Source: Plasmodium malariae (lineage: Eukaryota; Apicomplexa; Aconoidasida; Haemosporida; Plasmodiidae). Taken from it: a DNA stretch of 64,000 bases. Below, in pieces: positions 42,501 to 55,700 of this stretch. The notes under the pieces are model-generated. The model had not been told where the DNA came from. It did no database searches and was given only the letters and a program-made list of their open reading frames with translations. The position numbers and the translations under genes were made by a program. Each line of letters starts with the position of its first letter. Within the stretch, counting starts at the first letter, position 1. Location of the stretch: positions 1,823,001 through 1,887,000 of the forward strand of contig NC_041779.1 of the NCBI RefSeq assembly GCF_900090045.1, read 5' to 3'.

Positions 42501-44198
42501 TAATATATATTAAGGTGACATGTTCTAACGAGATCATTTAATTCTCAATAAAGTGTTACAATTGTATGGTTGTTAGTTACTTTTTATGCATTTTAATTCT
42601 TTATATACTATTAAAATTGTAAAATGTATCGCTGAAGTAGAAAAAGATAAAATTAAAGCATATTTACAATTGATAGATAGTTTTAAGAAATACCTTTTTC
42701 CCTGTATTTAATAGATTTTTTCTTTATGCTTAATGAAAATATGTTAACAAAAATTAACTGTCGTATACATATAAATTTTTTTTTAAGAAACTTTGATATT
42801 GTACAGGTACATATTTGCACAAAAAAGTAATAAGATATATGTTAAATAATATTAAGGGTCTTCATGTTTCTATATTTTTTTTAGTATTATAATTAATTAT
42901 TCTTTACATATATATATGTAATAATTCTTTCTTGATTCATTAAAATGTGAAATTCAAATTGTTCAATAATCAGAATAAAGATATATACCTAATTTGCAAA
43001 CATTACATATGTAATTGTTTCATTGGGGTTTTTATTATAATATATATGTGACATCTAAGCTATTATATTATATCGTAATCAATGTATTTTAACTCATCTA
43101 ATAAAGTAATTTATATATTTAACCATTTATATTCTTCTTATTTTTTTAAAGGTTGTATATTTTCATTTTTGATCCTATTAATAAATATATGTTATATTAC
43201 TTTTAATTTTAATATATGATTACTTTTTTATTTAGTAAAATCATAATTATTTTATTTTTTGTGTTAAGTTGTAATTTTTATTTAAATGCAAACATAACAA
43301 AACATCTTCATAAAAAACTTATTTTGAAAATTATATATTTAATAAGTTATATGAAATAAGAATGTATTAATAAATTTCTAAATTTTTTTATAGTTCAAGT
43401 ATTAAATTATAGCTATATAATGATATAATTCTCATTTAAAAATTAAATATTAATAGAACATTATGAATTTGAGAATATATGAAGCTTTATAATTAAATTA
43501 GGACTTCTATTAAAAATTGTGATTTACTTTTTATCCTATATAAATACGGGATGTAATACATTTGTATAAGTATTGCTTAAATAACTATGATATAATATAT
43601 TAATAAGAAAATATTATGTTCATTAATACATTTGACATAATTAAACAAGTGCATTTTTCTATCAGCATTTTGATTATGTGAATATACTTTATACAACTAT
43701 TACTCTCTTTTTATTTACTATATTTCTTCTGAATATATATATTAGCTAAAAAAATATATCTATTATTTAATCGACGAATTTAACAATTTTACATTTATAA
43801 ATAATATTAAAAAATATAACTAATTAAATACTATACCCTTCAAAAATGATATTACAAAAATAAAAGATCGGTATTTATTTTCCTTTTCAATTTATTGTTT
43901 TTTACTAGATTAAGGGATATGTCATATATTTAATATTTTGAATATGCTGTATACCATAAATAAATGCATATGATTATGAAGTAAATGTTACCACTAGTAC
44001 AAATAGTGATAAAAAAGATTTATACAAAATATTATTTTCTTATTTTCTTATTACTATTATTTTATTGGTACAATAATAATATTTTTTAGAAAAAAACAAT
44101 TTTTCCGAAATATTATTTTCATTATGTCAGAATTATTAATAGGATAACATCATTTAAATAAGTGACATTTCTCCCAACATTTAGAGGAAACAATCATC
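42501..44198. other. AT-rich part of the duplicated unit upstream of fam-l
   Basis: No gene was seen. It lies inside the duplicated interval between the relic and the fam-l promoter region. Confidence 0.5.
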
Positions 44199-44270
44199 TA
44201 TATTCTCTACTTTCTACATTTTCTATATACTCAATACATATAAATATTATGAAAGCATATATATATATAT
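44199..44270 (+). promoter_or_regulatory. conserved fam upstream element
   Basis: TATATTCTCTACTTTCTAC, then ATTTTCTATATACTC and AATATTATGAAAGCATATA. It starts 420 bp before the ATG at 44619. TTATTTAATTACTTCACTAT follows at 44296 (323 bp before the ATG). Confidence 0.6.
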
Positions 44271-44618
44271 TTTTTAATAAAAATTGATAAAGAAATTATT
44301 TAATTACTTCACTATATTAAATAAAAAATTCATATATTTTGAATATCAAATAATGAAATAAATTTGTATTATATTAATGAAAGTTATTATTTTAAAAATT
44401 ACATTTTTATAAAAAATTTATAGTTTATTTTTGAAGTCTTTTTTTTTGTTTCTGTTGTATAAGTAATTATAGTTATACAGTTTTTATTATTATATTACGG
44501 GAAAATAAAAGAAGCCAAATTAAACAAATAATAATAGCGTTATTTATTATTAAAAGGATATTTTATTATTGTCAAATGAACCCTTGTTGGATATATTTAA
44601 ATATTAATATTCTATATA

Positions 44619-45573
44619 ATGGAGAAACAAATTAAGTCACTGTCATTTATTAAATTTGTTACGTTTGTCCTTTTAAGTTGGATATTTCATTTTCATACTT
44701 GTGTGGTTATAATAATTTTATATAGATATACATGTATTATTTATATTTTTAGAGTTTTATATTAATAATTTTTTTTTAGTATGATATTATTTATTTGATC
44801 ATATAATAGTTTTATTTTTGCTTTTTCAGAGTACGCACGAGAAATCTTTGAATGAATGCTACAATAATCGTAAAAAATTATATACAAGATATTATCGTTT
44901 ATTGGCAAAATATAAACAGATTAAGGATTCAAATATTGTATGTTTAAAAGAAGATATACCAAATGGGAATAACGATAAAAAAGATATATGTAGTAATGAA
45001 AAAAGGAACACAGAAACCATGAAACAATCAAATGGAAGTCCATTATATAATGTTAAAGGTCATAAACAATCTATGAAAAATAAAACCTGTATATTTGAAA
45101 CAAAAAAATATTCCAATTTAGAAAAAAAAATATTCAAAGAACTTGATTATGAAGATTTTCTCAGAAATAACAGAACAATTAGCAATAAAGTTTACAAAAA
45201 AATAATACTTAAAAAGTACGGATTACGGCTTATTTTACCTGTATTATTCTTTTTATTATTATTAATACCCATCATATTAGATTTATCTGGGCATTTTGCA
45301 CTTGTAGATACGTTTCACAAGGCATTGGAAATGTCTTTTGGAAAAAGTTGGATAAGCCCTTTAAAAGAGTGGTTATGGAAATCCCCTTTATGGTGGTTGG
45401 GTAGAGAATTACAACAGAGTAGTAAGAAATATTCTTATATTGTTATTCCATTTTTTAGGAGTATAATTTATTTTTTACCCCTCTTTATATTGGGAGTTAC
45501 AATTATATTACGAATTGTATATTACCATAAAAAAGTTAAAAAATATGAAAGAATTAAGTTCAAGCAAAGGTAA
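44619..45573 (+). CDS. fam-l exported membrane protein, intact
   Basis: Exon 1 is 44619-44705 (29 codons, MEKQIKSLSFIKF start) and exon 2 is 44830-45573, with a 124-bp intron. The donor is GTTATA, not the usual GTATxA of its relatives. The acceptor is GCTTTTTCAG at 44829, chosen because the upstream TTTTTTTTAG at 44779 leads straight into stops. The product is 276 aa: signal-like exon, PEXEL-like RLLAK, Lys/Asn-rich region, block IFETKKYSNLEKKIFKELDY, and ISNKVYKKIILKKYGL. Spans are at about 160-181 and 238-261, and the tail is YYHKKVKKYERIKFKQR. The loop between the spans is unusually Trp-rich (W203, 210, 212, 217, 218). This is the left member of the duplicated pair; the right member at 60183 is broken. 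Probable red-cell export, function unknown. Confidence 0.88.
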
Positions 45574-46114
45574 AATATGTCAAAGAGATAATGATTTTTT
45601 CCGTAAATAAATATTCATTAAGAACTAATATATGTAGTATATTTAATCATATGTAAAATAAATATATCAATAATTGCAAAAATTATATACATAAATGTGC
45701 ATACAGAAGGACAATTTAATAAATCGCTGTAAAAAAAATATTTTCTTAGTTTTATTGTGGATTTTAATTTTTCGTGTTTATTATTTTGTACTTTAAGATA
45801 TATTTTCATCATGATAAATATTATGACTTCATATATATATGTGTATATACATATTTTAATAAATTATTATGAAAAGTATACGTTTGTATGTTAAAACTAA
45901 TACATAAAAGAATATTTTATATAATTTTATTAAAATTATATATTAAATTATATATATTTTATAAGAAATGGTGCTTTATATTTTTTATCTTTCTCCAGTA
46001 TAAATTATTTTTTGTTGAAGCAATTAAAAAAAAGTCTTATTAATTTTAAATACTAAAAAAAGTGTCTTGTTATGAAATAATAAAAAGAAGAGAGTGTACT
46101 ATGATGTCTTAATA

Positions 46115-46145
<31 letters not shown>

Positions 46146-47820
46146 CTTAAAAAAAATAGTAATTGCTATATAAAATAAATTGTGACAAATGCTTTTTAGA
46201 ACATTTACGGTAAATATCAATTTAGTAAACGCCTTTTTTTTATGCATTCTACAAATTCTTACTTAGAAACGTATAATAAAATGATAATTGTTTTCTTAAT
46301 ATATACTATTTATAATTATTTACTAACTTTGGTATATTAATTATATAGAACTCAAAAAAAAAGAAAACAATAATAATTTTATAGTTGTTCTTATTTGTGA
46401 GTCAGTGAAATTCTGGAATTTTTTTTAAATATATATTTACTGAAATATTTAATATAATTACAATGTTCACTTAATGAATTAATTATAATTATATATTAAT
46501 AAATAATATGTTGATGTTTTTAATTTTTTACCGTGGGTTTTTCATAATTATAGTCTACTAAAAATGTGTTTTATATTTATAAAAATAAAATAATTCACTA
46601 AATATAATGAACATATGTATATTTATTTTTGAAATAATTTAATTTTTTCTATGTTCACATATATATATATGTTCTATTTTGTATGATTATATATAAAAAT
46701 ACTAAGTAAATGTTTAATGTTATTTTTAACATTCATAAAATTATATTTTGTATATAGTATGTATTAGTAACTTTTTCAAATTAATAATAATCATTTAAAA
46801 AAAAAAATTTTTAAAATAAAAGAAAGAACTATTATTTTTATAGATGATAACTACGTATCCTTTTTTTTTTTTTTTTGATTGATAACTATGAATAATGTAT
46901 ACTGAAAGAGATACTCCGTTTTCTTTCTTTTCATAATGTTTATTTAAATATATATGTTGTACATCATAACCTATAAAATCATTTTTTATGTAATTTTCTT
47001 TTATAAAATTTAATTTTTTATAGATTCAAATGAAAATAATAATATAATATCAATACTGTTTTAGTTCTCTCACAGTAAATTTAAAAAATACAATGTATTA
47101 TATGAAATAACCTATGAATATTTATTTTTTTTAAAAGTTTCCTTAGAATTTACTGAAAATGAAACTAGAGTTTAAGGTATTACGGTATGTTGAAATTGAA
47201 AATATTGATTATCAAAATATTATTAAAAAATATATGTATAAATTATTTTTTAATATTATATATTATTATAGTATGTAAAAATTAATTTGTGCATTAAAAT
47301 TATATATATTCTTTATAATATATGGAATAATTTTATTTAAAAAAAGTTTTTTTTTCTCGTATTACCATCTCCTATATATAAATATATAATTAATTAAAAA
47401 ATAAATAAAAATAATTAGGTAGATGCATATAAATATTTTTCATTTAAAAAAATATTATATATAAAACAATTAAAAGTTGTAATATTTATAAATTATGATA
47501 CAAATATAAAAAATAATTTATTTTCATATAGAATATATATTCCTTCATTGATCACTTAGAAGAATATATTTTTAATTTTTTAAATATTTTATAGAACATA
47601 AAATATTATATATTCCTATGGAATAAATGAAGTATCTGTTATGATTAACATAGCGTAAAATGTTATTTCTTTAATATATTATTACTATTATATTGTTATA
47701 AAAATATATATTATATTAGAAATAAGGATTATTTACAAAATATAATGTTAACAATTCTAAATTTAATAGGAAAAAGTCATAACAATTAGTTATTATTAAC
47801 TTATGTATATAAGAATGTAT
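45574..47820. other. intergenic stretch between fam-l and fam-m of a pair
   Basis: The spacer (2.7 kb from stop to start) inside a same-strand fam-l/fam-m doublet. AT-rich, with no gene seen. Confidence 0.55.
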
Positions 47821-47888
47821 TATATATATTCTCTAAGTTCTCTATTCTATATAAACGCAATATTTTGAAATATAATGAAATGTTGTAT
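47821..47888 (+). promoter_or_regulatory. conserved fam upstream element
   Basis: ATTCTCTAAGTTCTCTATTC, then TATATAAACG and GAAATATAATGAAATGTTGT. It starts 435 bp before the ATG at 48256. TTATTTAATTAGTGTAG follows at 47932 (324 bp before). Confidence 0.55.
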
Positions 47889-48255
47889 TTTTTTTTTTTT
47901 CTATTTTGTTTTGGTATGAAATAATTAAACATTATTTAATTAGTGTAGAAATATAAAAAATTAAATTATGTATTTTTAATGCTTACGAATAAATTCAAAA
48001 TTATTTTATAATAAAGAGGATTAGTTTTTATTTTAGTTAATATTATAATAAAAATTAAATATATATTTTTAAAGTTATTTTGCTTCGTATATATAGTATA
48101 ATCTAATATTGTTACACGTAATTTACTAAATATTTATGAAAGAATAATAAAAGTAAATTTTAAAATAAATACAAAATCTTATATCACTCATAGTATATTC
48201 TACTGTTATTAACATTTTTTTTATTTAATACATTAAAATATTAAGTATCTATATT

Positions 48256-49146
48256 ATGGAACGTAAAATTAAGTCAACCATGTTCATTAAAATTTCTGTA
48301 TTAATCATCTTAAATTTGATATATCATTTTAACATGGATGAGGTATGATAATGCTATTTAAGCACATAAGCTTATTAATAATTTCCAAATTTCATTTTTA
48401 TAAATATTAATTTTTTGAGTGAAATAATTTATGCCTTTAAATAATTATTTTTTACTATGGTCTTTTAGAGAGTATTTAATATATCTGGGGATGAAAGTTA
48501 CGAACTTGATAGAAGATTAGATACAAAAAATTATAGAATACTAGCAAAATGTATACAGAACAGGGATTCATATACTTTAGGGTTAAAAAAGTATATGCCA
48601 AAAAATACAGAATACGAAAAAAAAGATATATCTAAAAATGAGAAACTGGACGAAAAAAAAAACAAACAATTAAATAGAAGTTTATTAAATAAGGCACAAT
48701 ATTATACAGAAGTTACAGATTATAATAAAGGAATGTTTGATGGAAAACATTTCCATTTTGAAAAAAAATGGATTAAAAAAAAAGATTATGACAATTTTCT
48801 TGAAAGAAACAGGAGAATTTGTGATATATCTTTAAATAAAATAAAATTTAGAAAATATAGAATTGGAGTTGCTCTATTTTTACTTTTTTTCTTTTTGGGA
48901 ATAGGATTATCCGTATTACCAGGATTACCATTTATGGAAACTGTAGGTGAATGGATGAAAGGAAATATATTATTTAAAAGTTTGTATAGTGCTCTAGATA
49001 ACTTGAAAAATGGAGAAAATTTCTATATTTATATAGGATTATTTAGTATAATTATCATAAAATTATCGGTAATAGTTATAATAGTGATTTATAAGATTTT
49101 AAGGAATAATGAAAAATATAATAGAATTAAGTTAATGATGGAGTAA
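48256..49146 (+). CDS. fam-m exported membrane protein, intact
   Basis: Exon 1 is 48256-48342 (29 codons, MERKIKSTMFIKI) and exon 2 is 48469-49146, with a 126-bp phase-0 intron (GTATGA...TCTTTTAG). The product is 254 aa. The order is: signal-like exon, RILAK (PEXEL-like with Lys at position five), Lys-rich stretch, LLNKAQYYTEVTDY, FDGKHFHFEKKW (about residues 119-130), and RRICDISLNKIKF. Spans are at about 161-182 and 217-238, and the tail is KILRNNEKYNRI. Span positions coincide with those of the fam-m at 28750. It is the downstream partner of the fam-l at 44619 on the same strand, matching the doublet arrangement reported for these families. Function is unknown. Confidence 0.9.
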
Positions 49147-52100
49147 AATGTATAAAAATGAATGTTTATCTTTCTGTAAAATCTTTAATATGATGTAATA
49201 AATTAAAAAACTTTATTGATATATTTAGTATGCATATATATATTTTCTAAAATATTATAATGCTACATGTATATCTAGTCTCTTTGATACACAGCAACAA
49301 AAATATATGTTCTTCCTTTTTTGTCGATTTTAATGTATTAATGTTTTAATGTTTTACAATTCTTATTTTCAAATATTATTATAGCTTAAATATTATGGTG
49401 TAGCACATATATTTATGAGTTTAAATATATATCTATGAAATATAATTGATTGTGCTTTAATAGGAATATATAATAGCAGAATTTACATAATTTTGTAGAA
49501 GTTGGATAATTTAAAAGTATACTAAACAATTATGATTTCTTTATTGTATCTCGTTGCGCCTAAAATTATTATTTGATAAAGTTATTAAGAAAATTTTGTA
49601 TTTTTAAATTAACAGTGAATGTGTGGTGTTTTGTATTTAATGAAAAAAAGCATATGTATTTCGTTACACTGATACATGTATATATACATTTTTTTTCTCT
49701 TAGGAAAGAACTGAATATTTTTTGCATAATGTATCCATGTAAAACATATTATAAAACTAATATATTGAAAAAATCTGTTTAACAGACTTTTAGCTTATTT
49801 TATGCCGAGGAAATGTAAAAATATAGATATATAGTTAATAATATATGTTTTAATTATAGATTAACTATAATATCATACTAAATTTAAGCTTATCAATCGC
49901 TAAGTTTAAATGAATATTTTAAATCATTTGTCCTATTAATTTTGTTCATAACTGTTGTACTAACTGGAGTCTGAGTAAAATATTTATATATAAGTTATGT
50001 TGAAAATTTATAATTAAATATAGAGCATGTAGTTCTTATTTTTCATGTTGTTCTCTTATTAATCTAATGAATTAATTTCAATTAGATATTAATAAATCAT
50101 ATATTGAATTGCTTTTTTTTTTTTTTTAAATATTATTTATAAAATTTATGTCTACTTTTTATAACATATATCTTTTTATTTTACTAGTTGGTACTAATTT
50201 TAAATATCTATAGTTTTCATTAATTATTTCTCAAAAAAAATTACATAACTTATGAGATAGGATATTGAGAATAAATAATAACTAGGCAGATGTTTTTTAC
50301 TTACATAAAACAAAACTCTTCTCTCTAGCGAAAAGGTGTTTATTGAAAATTTAACATCATAGTTTGCAATTATTAAATAATTTTATATCTACAAAATATA
50401 TTTTTTTTTAAGTATGCGAAAATATTAGTAATTTTACTTATGGAGCACTAAATTCATATTTTAAATATTTTAAAATTAAATTTTTTATATTTTTCGATTT
50501 TATATGAATTAAAATTCCATCTTTTTTACTTAATTTTTGAATAAGGTATTTAATATTTTTCTTGCAAACTATACAGTAGAAAAGTTACTACTATATACAT
50601 AAATCATAATTTTCGCGTTATTAAGAATTCCATATTTCTATAGTCTTATGTATGAATACTTTATTTAAAGTATTTTTTAAATATTCTTTTCCATTATTTT
50701 TTGAATTTTTTATGAGTTCAATAATAAATTATAAGGCTTTATAATTCTATTTTTGTTTCTACCTCGGAATATGGTAGTGAAGCGATCATCATATATTACG
50801 TACTTTCTATAACATTATGTATTAATACAATACCATTATTTATAAATTCTTTATGATATTTCTTTTTAGTAATTTGTTTTATTTTTTTTTCTGTATAGTA
50901 GAAAATTATACATTTATGTATCTTGGAGTATGTAAAATATATGAATTTAAAAATGAGTTCATTCTTCTGAATGTAGATAATTCAAGGAAAAATTATATTA
51001 ATAATTTTTCGGTTTATATCATGGTAGTTTTTCTAAAAATGAGGTATTTAAATTTTTTTGAGATTACATAATTATATTATTTTTAGTGTGTGTATAAGAT
51101 AAAAAAAATTATGGTTTCTTTTAGTTTACTGTAAAACATTTGGAATATGCAATAAAATATATATATTTTTACAATCTGCTAACAACAAAATAGAGTATTT
51201 CATGATGATAATATGAAGTTCTAACTTTTACAAAATATTGTTCATAATTAAATATTTATATTGAGTACTCACCTAAATATGCATACAGTTATAATAAGTT
51301 GCTCCTAATATATACATATATAATTAATCAAGTATTAAAAATACTTTGAGTTTGTCGTAATGGCAGCATTTTTATGAGAAAATGTTATAGTACAATATGT
51401 GAAGAAAAAATTATATACATGAAATACATACCAGTAAGCATTAAAAAGTTTAAAAAAATTATATATCTTTGTTGTTTACGTATAATATTTCATAATGATT
51501 TGTAACGTTTCCTAATTTTTTATTTTTGATGCATAAAAAAAAAAAAAACATGCTATAAGATTTTCTTGACTAAAATTTTTAACGTAAATTGAGATACTTT
51601 TAAATGTATTAATTTCATCGCATCCGTGAGTTTTCGAATTGTTATGTATACATTTTTTCTTTTTTTTTGTGTAGAATAATTTTTATATAGTTAAATTTCT
51701 AAGAAATAGAAAAGAAATGAGATATAAAAGTAGAAAAATAATTAATTTCATTAGATTATAATATTATACATATATACATGTAGGAAAACTAAAATAAGTA
51801 AAAGTTTAGTTAATATTCGAACTATACTGATACTTACTTCATATCGTTACCCTTATATTAATTGTTATGTATTAATTGTCGATTTATTCAAAATGTAATA
51901 TATTTTAATAAATGTTTTTTTTTTAGAATTTATAGATAATTAATTATTTCTTGTTTTTGTAAAAAAATTACACTAAATTTACGTCGTCCTAATTTTTTTT
52001 ATTTGTATGGAAATATTTAAAAATATTAATAATACAAATGCATGTATTATATAGAATTACAAAATACAACAAAATTGAAGAACACTCTTATAGGTTAACA

Positions 52101-52799
52101 TAAAAAAAAATATTACAGAAATATTCTTTTGTATAAGGAATAAAAATTATTTATATAAAAACTGCATAAACGAAAAAATAAATATGATAATAGAATTTTT
52201 ATACAACTGAAAATTTTGTTTTTAAGTATTTATGCTAATTCCTTGGGGCTATTAGCTCGTCGTTTATTTGTATTTTATAAAATACATAAAGTTAATTACA
52301 TGACAACAAATTTCTTTTTTACTAGAAGCCATCAAAGAAAAAGATAATTATATATTTTTTGACAGGTATAACATTAATACCTTAAAAAAGTTAAATTATT
52401 CACCCAAAATGTTAAAGAAAATGCTTTATTTTGAATCTTCGGCATATTATGTTTTTAATTTTTATATGTTATTATTGTTCTTTAAAATATATTTTTTTTT
52501 CATCTCACTTTTTAATGTATTTTAAGTATTTACATGTGTGCACATATTCCTTAAAAATTCTTTTGTACATGTATTCATATATACCTCTTATCTCACATTT
52601 TTATTTATCCCTTTTACATCGTTTTATTCTGCTTTTATTTTATTTTTAATTGATTTCTGAAAAATTAAAATCAAAAAATAAGAAATTATTAAACGTTGAT
52701 GGAATTCATGCACGAGTTTTTAAAAATACTGTAGAGCTAAATTTGAATTTTACAGTTGTGGAAATGTCACCGAAATGTGCGCATAATGTTGAACTTATA
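49147..52799. other. AT-rich intergenic stretch
   Basis: The first part is the fam-m 3' flank. Several open frames of 60-70 codons occur (49573-49782, 50853-51071, 52431-52649), but they are hydrophobic, AT-driven and lack family signatures. No gene is called. Confidence 0.55.
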
Positions 52800-55700
52800 T
52801 AATAATTGTTATTATATGCGAAATTAAAAATGGAAATTTTTTTTTATTTTCTGTGCTTAGGGTATCAATTTTCATTATATCTATAAGAATTAACGTAGTG
52901 TACGAACTAGTACCTTAATATATATAAAATAAGAGAACTACGTGAATGAATATTAAGTACATGTAAAAATTAACAATATTATATTAATGAGATGTAAGCT
53001 TTCTTTAAGTTTTTTTCACTACTATCAAGATGTCTTATTTATCCAGAAAGCAGGTTATGTTGAAAAAGGAGAGAATGTAGAAGAAGAAAATCATTTTCTG
53101 ACAAGATCGTGCAAAACTCTAAGAATATAAAAAAAAGGTAAATAACATAAAATGTGATTGATATTGATACAAAAACATATGTATAACTGGGTATTTTAAG
53201 AAAACTTTTTCTGTCCCTATTTTTTTCATTGTTCAAATAGATATTACGAAGTTTTTTGAAAACGAAGTTGGATATACATATAAATGTTTTATTCAAGAGA
53301 GACAAAAAAAAAATGTTAGTGTATCCTTCTACCATTTTTCCAATTTATTTTTTCTTTCCATTGTATCTATGAAAGTGCAAAAATTCGAAAAATAAACCTA
53401 TAATTATGTAGTTTCTTGGGAATCGGTGACATAAGCGTTGAAAAAAATTATTTTCAAAGAATTTATATGTGTGAATCATGCTGCTATATTGTGTACATAT
53501 GTATGTGCATACATACGTGTATATTTACATGTGCATAAGAACATGTATGTATGTATGTAAATGCATATAGGAGTGTGTGTACATGTACTTATGTATACTT
53601 ACATAATGTAAGGTACGAATTAATATATTTAAACACATATACTTTCTTATATTTTAAAAAACGCAACTTTATTTTTAAACATGAAAAATTACACTGAATT
53701 ATTTATCTATGTTATTAACATGATTTATGGAAGCATGTTTTCCCACATAAAAGCAATAATATCTAATAAAACAAATAAGATGCATTTTTTACAGCTTCAT
53801 TTATCTATTTCATTTTATGCAATTATTACAGCAATTCGTTATTATTTCTGAGGTTCGTACATATATGTACACATTTTTTTTTATGTGTTGTACCATGCAT
53901 GTGTAACGTGAATAAAGGAATCCATGGGAATAATACTTTCACAAAGTTACTAATGCTATTTTAATTTATTAAAATAAAGATAAAGAGAATAAGCAATTCA
54001 TTATGGGAGTACAATTTTATGTCATTAACTGAATCAATTTGAGGATACAATTGAGTTCATACCTATAAAAATTAGTAGAATATCATTATTCATTATTAGA
54101 TGCATATCTGTGCACATGACAAGCAAGCATATATATATGCTTATTTATACTGTCTCCATTGTATGTTTTAGATTATTTATAATGAAAAGTTATAAAAGGG
54201 AAAACATGCGTACACATGTATATGTATACAGACTTTTGCATATTGGAAATTAATTTAAATTACTTTACAGATATTACCAACTTATGTTTATTTTTATATA
54301 TCTGAAAAATTTGGAATAAGTACATGTACTTAAAAGAGAATGGAACGAATGATAAAATTAAGATAAATAACAAGAAAATATAAGTGCAATGCATGAATTC
54401 GCTAAAAGAGTTACTTCACTTAAGGACGTTAATAAAGAAAAGGGATAAGAAAACGTATATATTATAACTCACTTGAACTATGAGCTGGTTAAATTAATTA
54501 TTTGAAAAGGAAATTCGTTTAACTGTGTCACATTTTATATTACATCAGAAATGTTATCGTAGGTCTGATTACTTCTATTAAATATCCTTATATGGAAATC
54601 AATTAATGCATTCATCGTAAACATGGAGGATGCAAAAAAAACGATATAAAAAATACAAATGTATAAGGAGCAAAGGTATAACCAAAAATCCAAAATTTAT
54701 TAATTCATCGTAATATGATAGTAAACATTTCATATATGTAACTAAGTGTACATATACATAAAATGTACTTATATTTTGATGGATATGTTCATTATTTCAC
54801 AATAGTAAAACAAGTATCTAAGATAAGATACACGTGTAGTAATAAAAAATATGCATAAGGAAATTATGTATGCAAGTTTGAATGTAATGCATGAATTTAT
54901 TTGTAACATAAAAAAAGGAAAAATTATACTTTAATTTTTTTTGTTATTTTTTTTAATAATTACATTATATATATAGATATGTTATCTCATTTGTAACAAG
55001 AATGTCTTAAATATGTTTTTATCAATAAATTAATTAGAAAAAATAAATATCTGTATATTTCTAGAGTAAAATGAAACACACATGCATAAAACTCATAATG
55101 GTCCTAATGTTATTGAATATTTTAATATATAAACGTTTATGTGAACATACTTCAATAGAGGTCATAGTAATATTAGAATTGTAGATAAGAATTAATAGTT
55201 GTATAATATATATTATTTTAAAAATATTACGTAATGAAATAATTAGAAAATAATAATTTCCCTAAAAATATGTATAGCACATATTATTTTTTGAACGAAA
55301 TATTAAAATAAAAAAAGTCATATGCCTTATTATGACATTAAGTACATGCTAAATTAAAAGAAACTTAATATAATATAACAAAAGTTATATTTATGAGAAA
55401 TTATATTTAAAATTGACATTATATATACAATAATTTAAAAAGTATGCATAGATTAATTTAAGTATATATGAATTAATAAATATGCATATATGAAACATAT
55501 ATATATATTTAATACTTCTACTCTCTCATATAGTATTTGTTCATGCAGGAACTAAAGTATTTGAAAAAAAATTAAAATTGTTTATTGAATGTTCATTCAA
55601 TTTTCTGAATATACAAAATTATTTAATTTAAATTAATCTGGAAATTTTTAATAGTTCCAACATGTATAAAATAATTTAGGCAAAAATTATTTTCCTAAAT

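Noticed and set aside
44780..44829. Alternative exon 2 start after the TTTTTTTTAG at 44779
   Set aside because: It reaches a stop after eight codons and does not align with the other family members.
53039..53335. 98-codon minus-strand open frame
   Set aside because: It lies inside the duplicated non-coding block, the left copy is not visibly open at the matching place, and it is a hydrophobic AT-driven frame without signatures.
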